Below are positions 14,023 to 14,255 of a stretch of DNA of 14,255 nt, piece after piece. The notes under the pieces are model-generated. The model ran no database searches. It was not told where the DNA came from and saw only the letters and a program-made list of their open reading frames with translations. Origin of the DNA: Alphaproteobacteria bacterium (GTDB taxonomy: Bacteria > Myxococcota_A > UBA796 > GCA-2862545). Position numbers and translations under genes: made by a program. The stretch is taken from assembly GCA_020632885.1 (NCBI GenBank), contig JACKEQ010000139.1, forward strand, positions 1 to 14,255, given 5' to 3'. Within the stretch, counting starts at the first letter, position 1. Each line of letters starts with the position of its first letter.

Positions 14023-14255
14023 CGGCGACGGATCCGGGTCCCGATGGCTACGAGGATCGCCGCACCCGGCACCACGCCCAGCGAGAACAGGCACATCAGG
14101 GTCTCGCCGGTGAGGCTGATCTCCAGCGTCTCCGCGGCCCGCGGGCGTTCCCCGATCTGCGCGTCCTCGTCCACCAACCACGCCAGGCTGTTCAGGAACA
14201 GGTCGCGGTTGTTGCCGAGCCCGAGGTACTGCGTGGTCGCGAAGTCGGCGTCACC
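14013..14255 (-). CDS. GldG-like ABC-associated membrane protein, C-terminal end (5' end outside window)
   Basis: The minus frame is open to the window edge, with 80 residues visible and no start codon inside. It reads 'GDADFATTQYLGLGNNRDLF', then 'LNSLAWLVDEDAQIGERP', a short linker and a terminal membrane helix ('LMCLFSLGVVPGAAILVAI') with a basic end ('RIRRRYL'). The 'GDSDFA...GNRDLFLN...WL' block followed by a final membrane span is typical of GldG-type proteins. These are substrate-binding-like subunits of an uncharacterised ABC transporter linked to gliding motility in Bacteroidetes but found in many phyla. It likely belongs to a gldFG-type operon beyond the right edge. The stop overlaps the opposing Cys-rich membrane protein gene by 10 bases. 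Confidence 0.75.
   Translation of the reverse strand, partial: GDADFATTQYLGLGNNRDLFLNSLAWLVDEDAQIGERPRAAETLEISLTGETLMCLFSLGVVPGAAILVAIGTRIRRRYL

Overview
The window is a very GC-rich bacterial chromosome segment in which coding frames have almost exclusively G or C at third codon positions. Several traits fit a Myxococcota (deltaproteobacterial) genome: many small exported proteins of unknown function, an Asp/Thr/Gly-rich lipoprotein with 'DTG' runs, long Pro/Ala-rich disordered proteins, and GTG starts preceded by strong GGAGG Shine-Dalgarno (SD) sites. This taxonomic call is inferred from protein style, not from a marker gene. No rRNA, tRNA, CRISPR array, insertion sequence, prophage or convincing intrinsic terminator was seen. 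Genes are tightly packed and no gap between genes exceeds about 150 bases.

Layout. Positions 1-633 (+) hold the C-terminal part of a CreD-like membrane protein. It meets, tail to tail, a two-gene minus-strand unit: a tail-anchored Pro-rich disordered protein (2950 to 1358) followed by a calcineurin-like phosphoesterase (1336 to 635). A divergent promoter region separates this unit from a small exported protein (3061-3540, +). Positions 6833 down to 3565 form a minus-strand run of five genes: a 374-residue exported protein, an Asp-rich lipoprotein, an exported beta-rich protein, an Imm-5-like helical protein and a small membrane protein. The first three are closely spaced or overlapping. From 6934 (+), a low-specificity threonine aldolase gene overlaps a PaaI-like thioesterase gene by ATGA. 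Malate dehydrogenase (9407 to 8430, -) faces them.

From 9521 (+) come a ComF-type phosphoribosyltransferase, a 58-residue protein, a 495-residue single-pass membrane protein, a PHP-domain phosphoesterase, an SCP2-like carrier and a membrane protein with a Cys-rich tail. That last gene overlaps, tail to tail, the 3' end of a GldG-like gene entering from the right edge (-).

The most interesting element is the protein at 10561-12048. Its N-terminal half resembles sigma-factor regions 2 and 4. It then has an Hx3Cx2C zinc-type anti-sigma signature, one membrane span and an extracytoplasmic C-terminal domain, so it may be a fused, membrane-tethered transcription regulator. Two cross-cutting patterns also stand out. 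One is a recurrent GGTANNNT box just upstream of several starts. The other is a set of unusually short export signals with no basic n-region.
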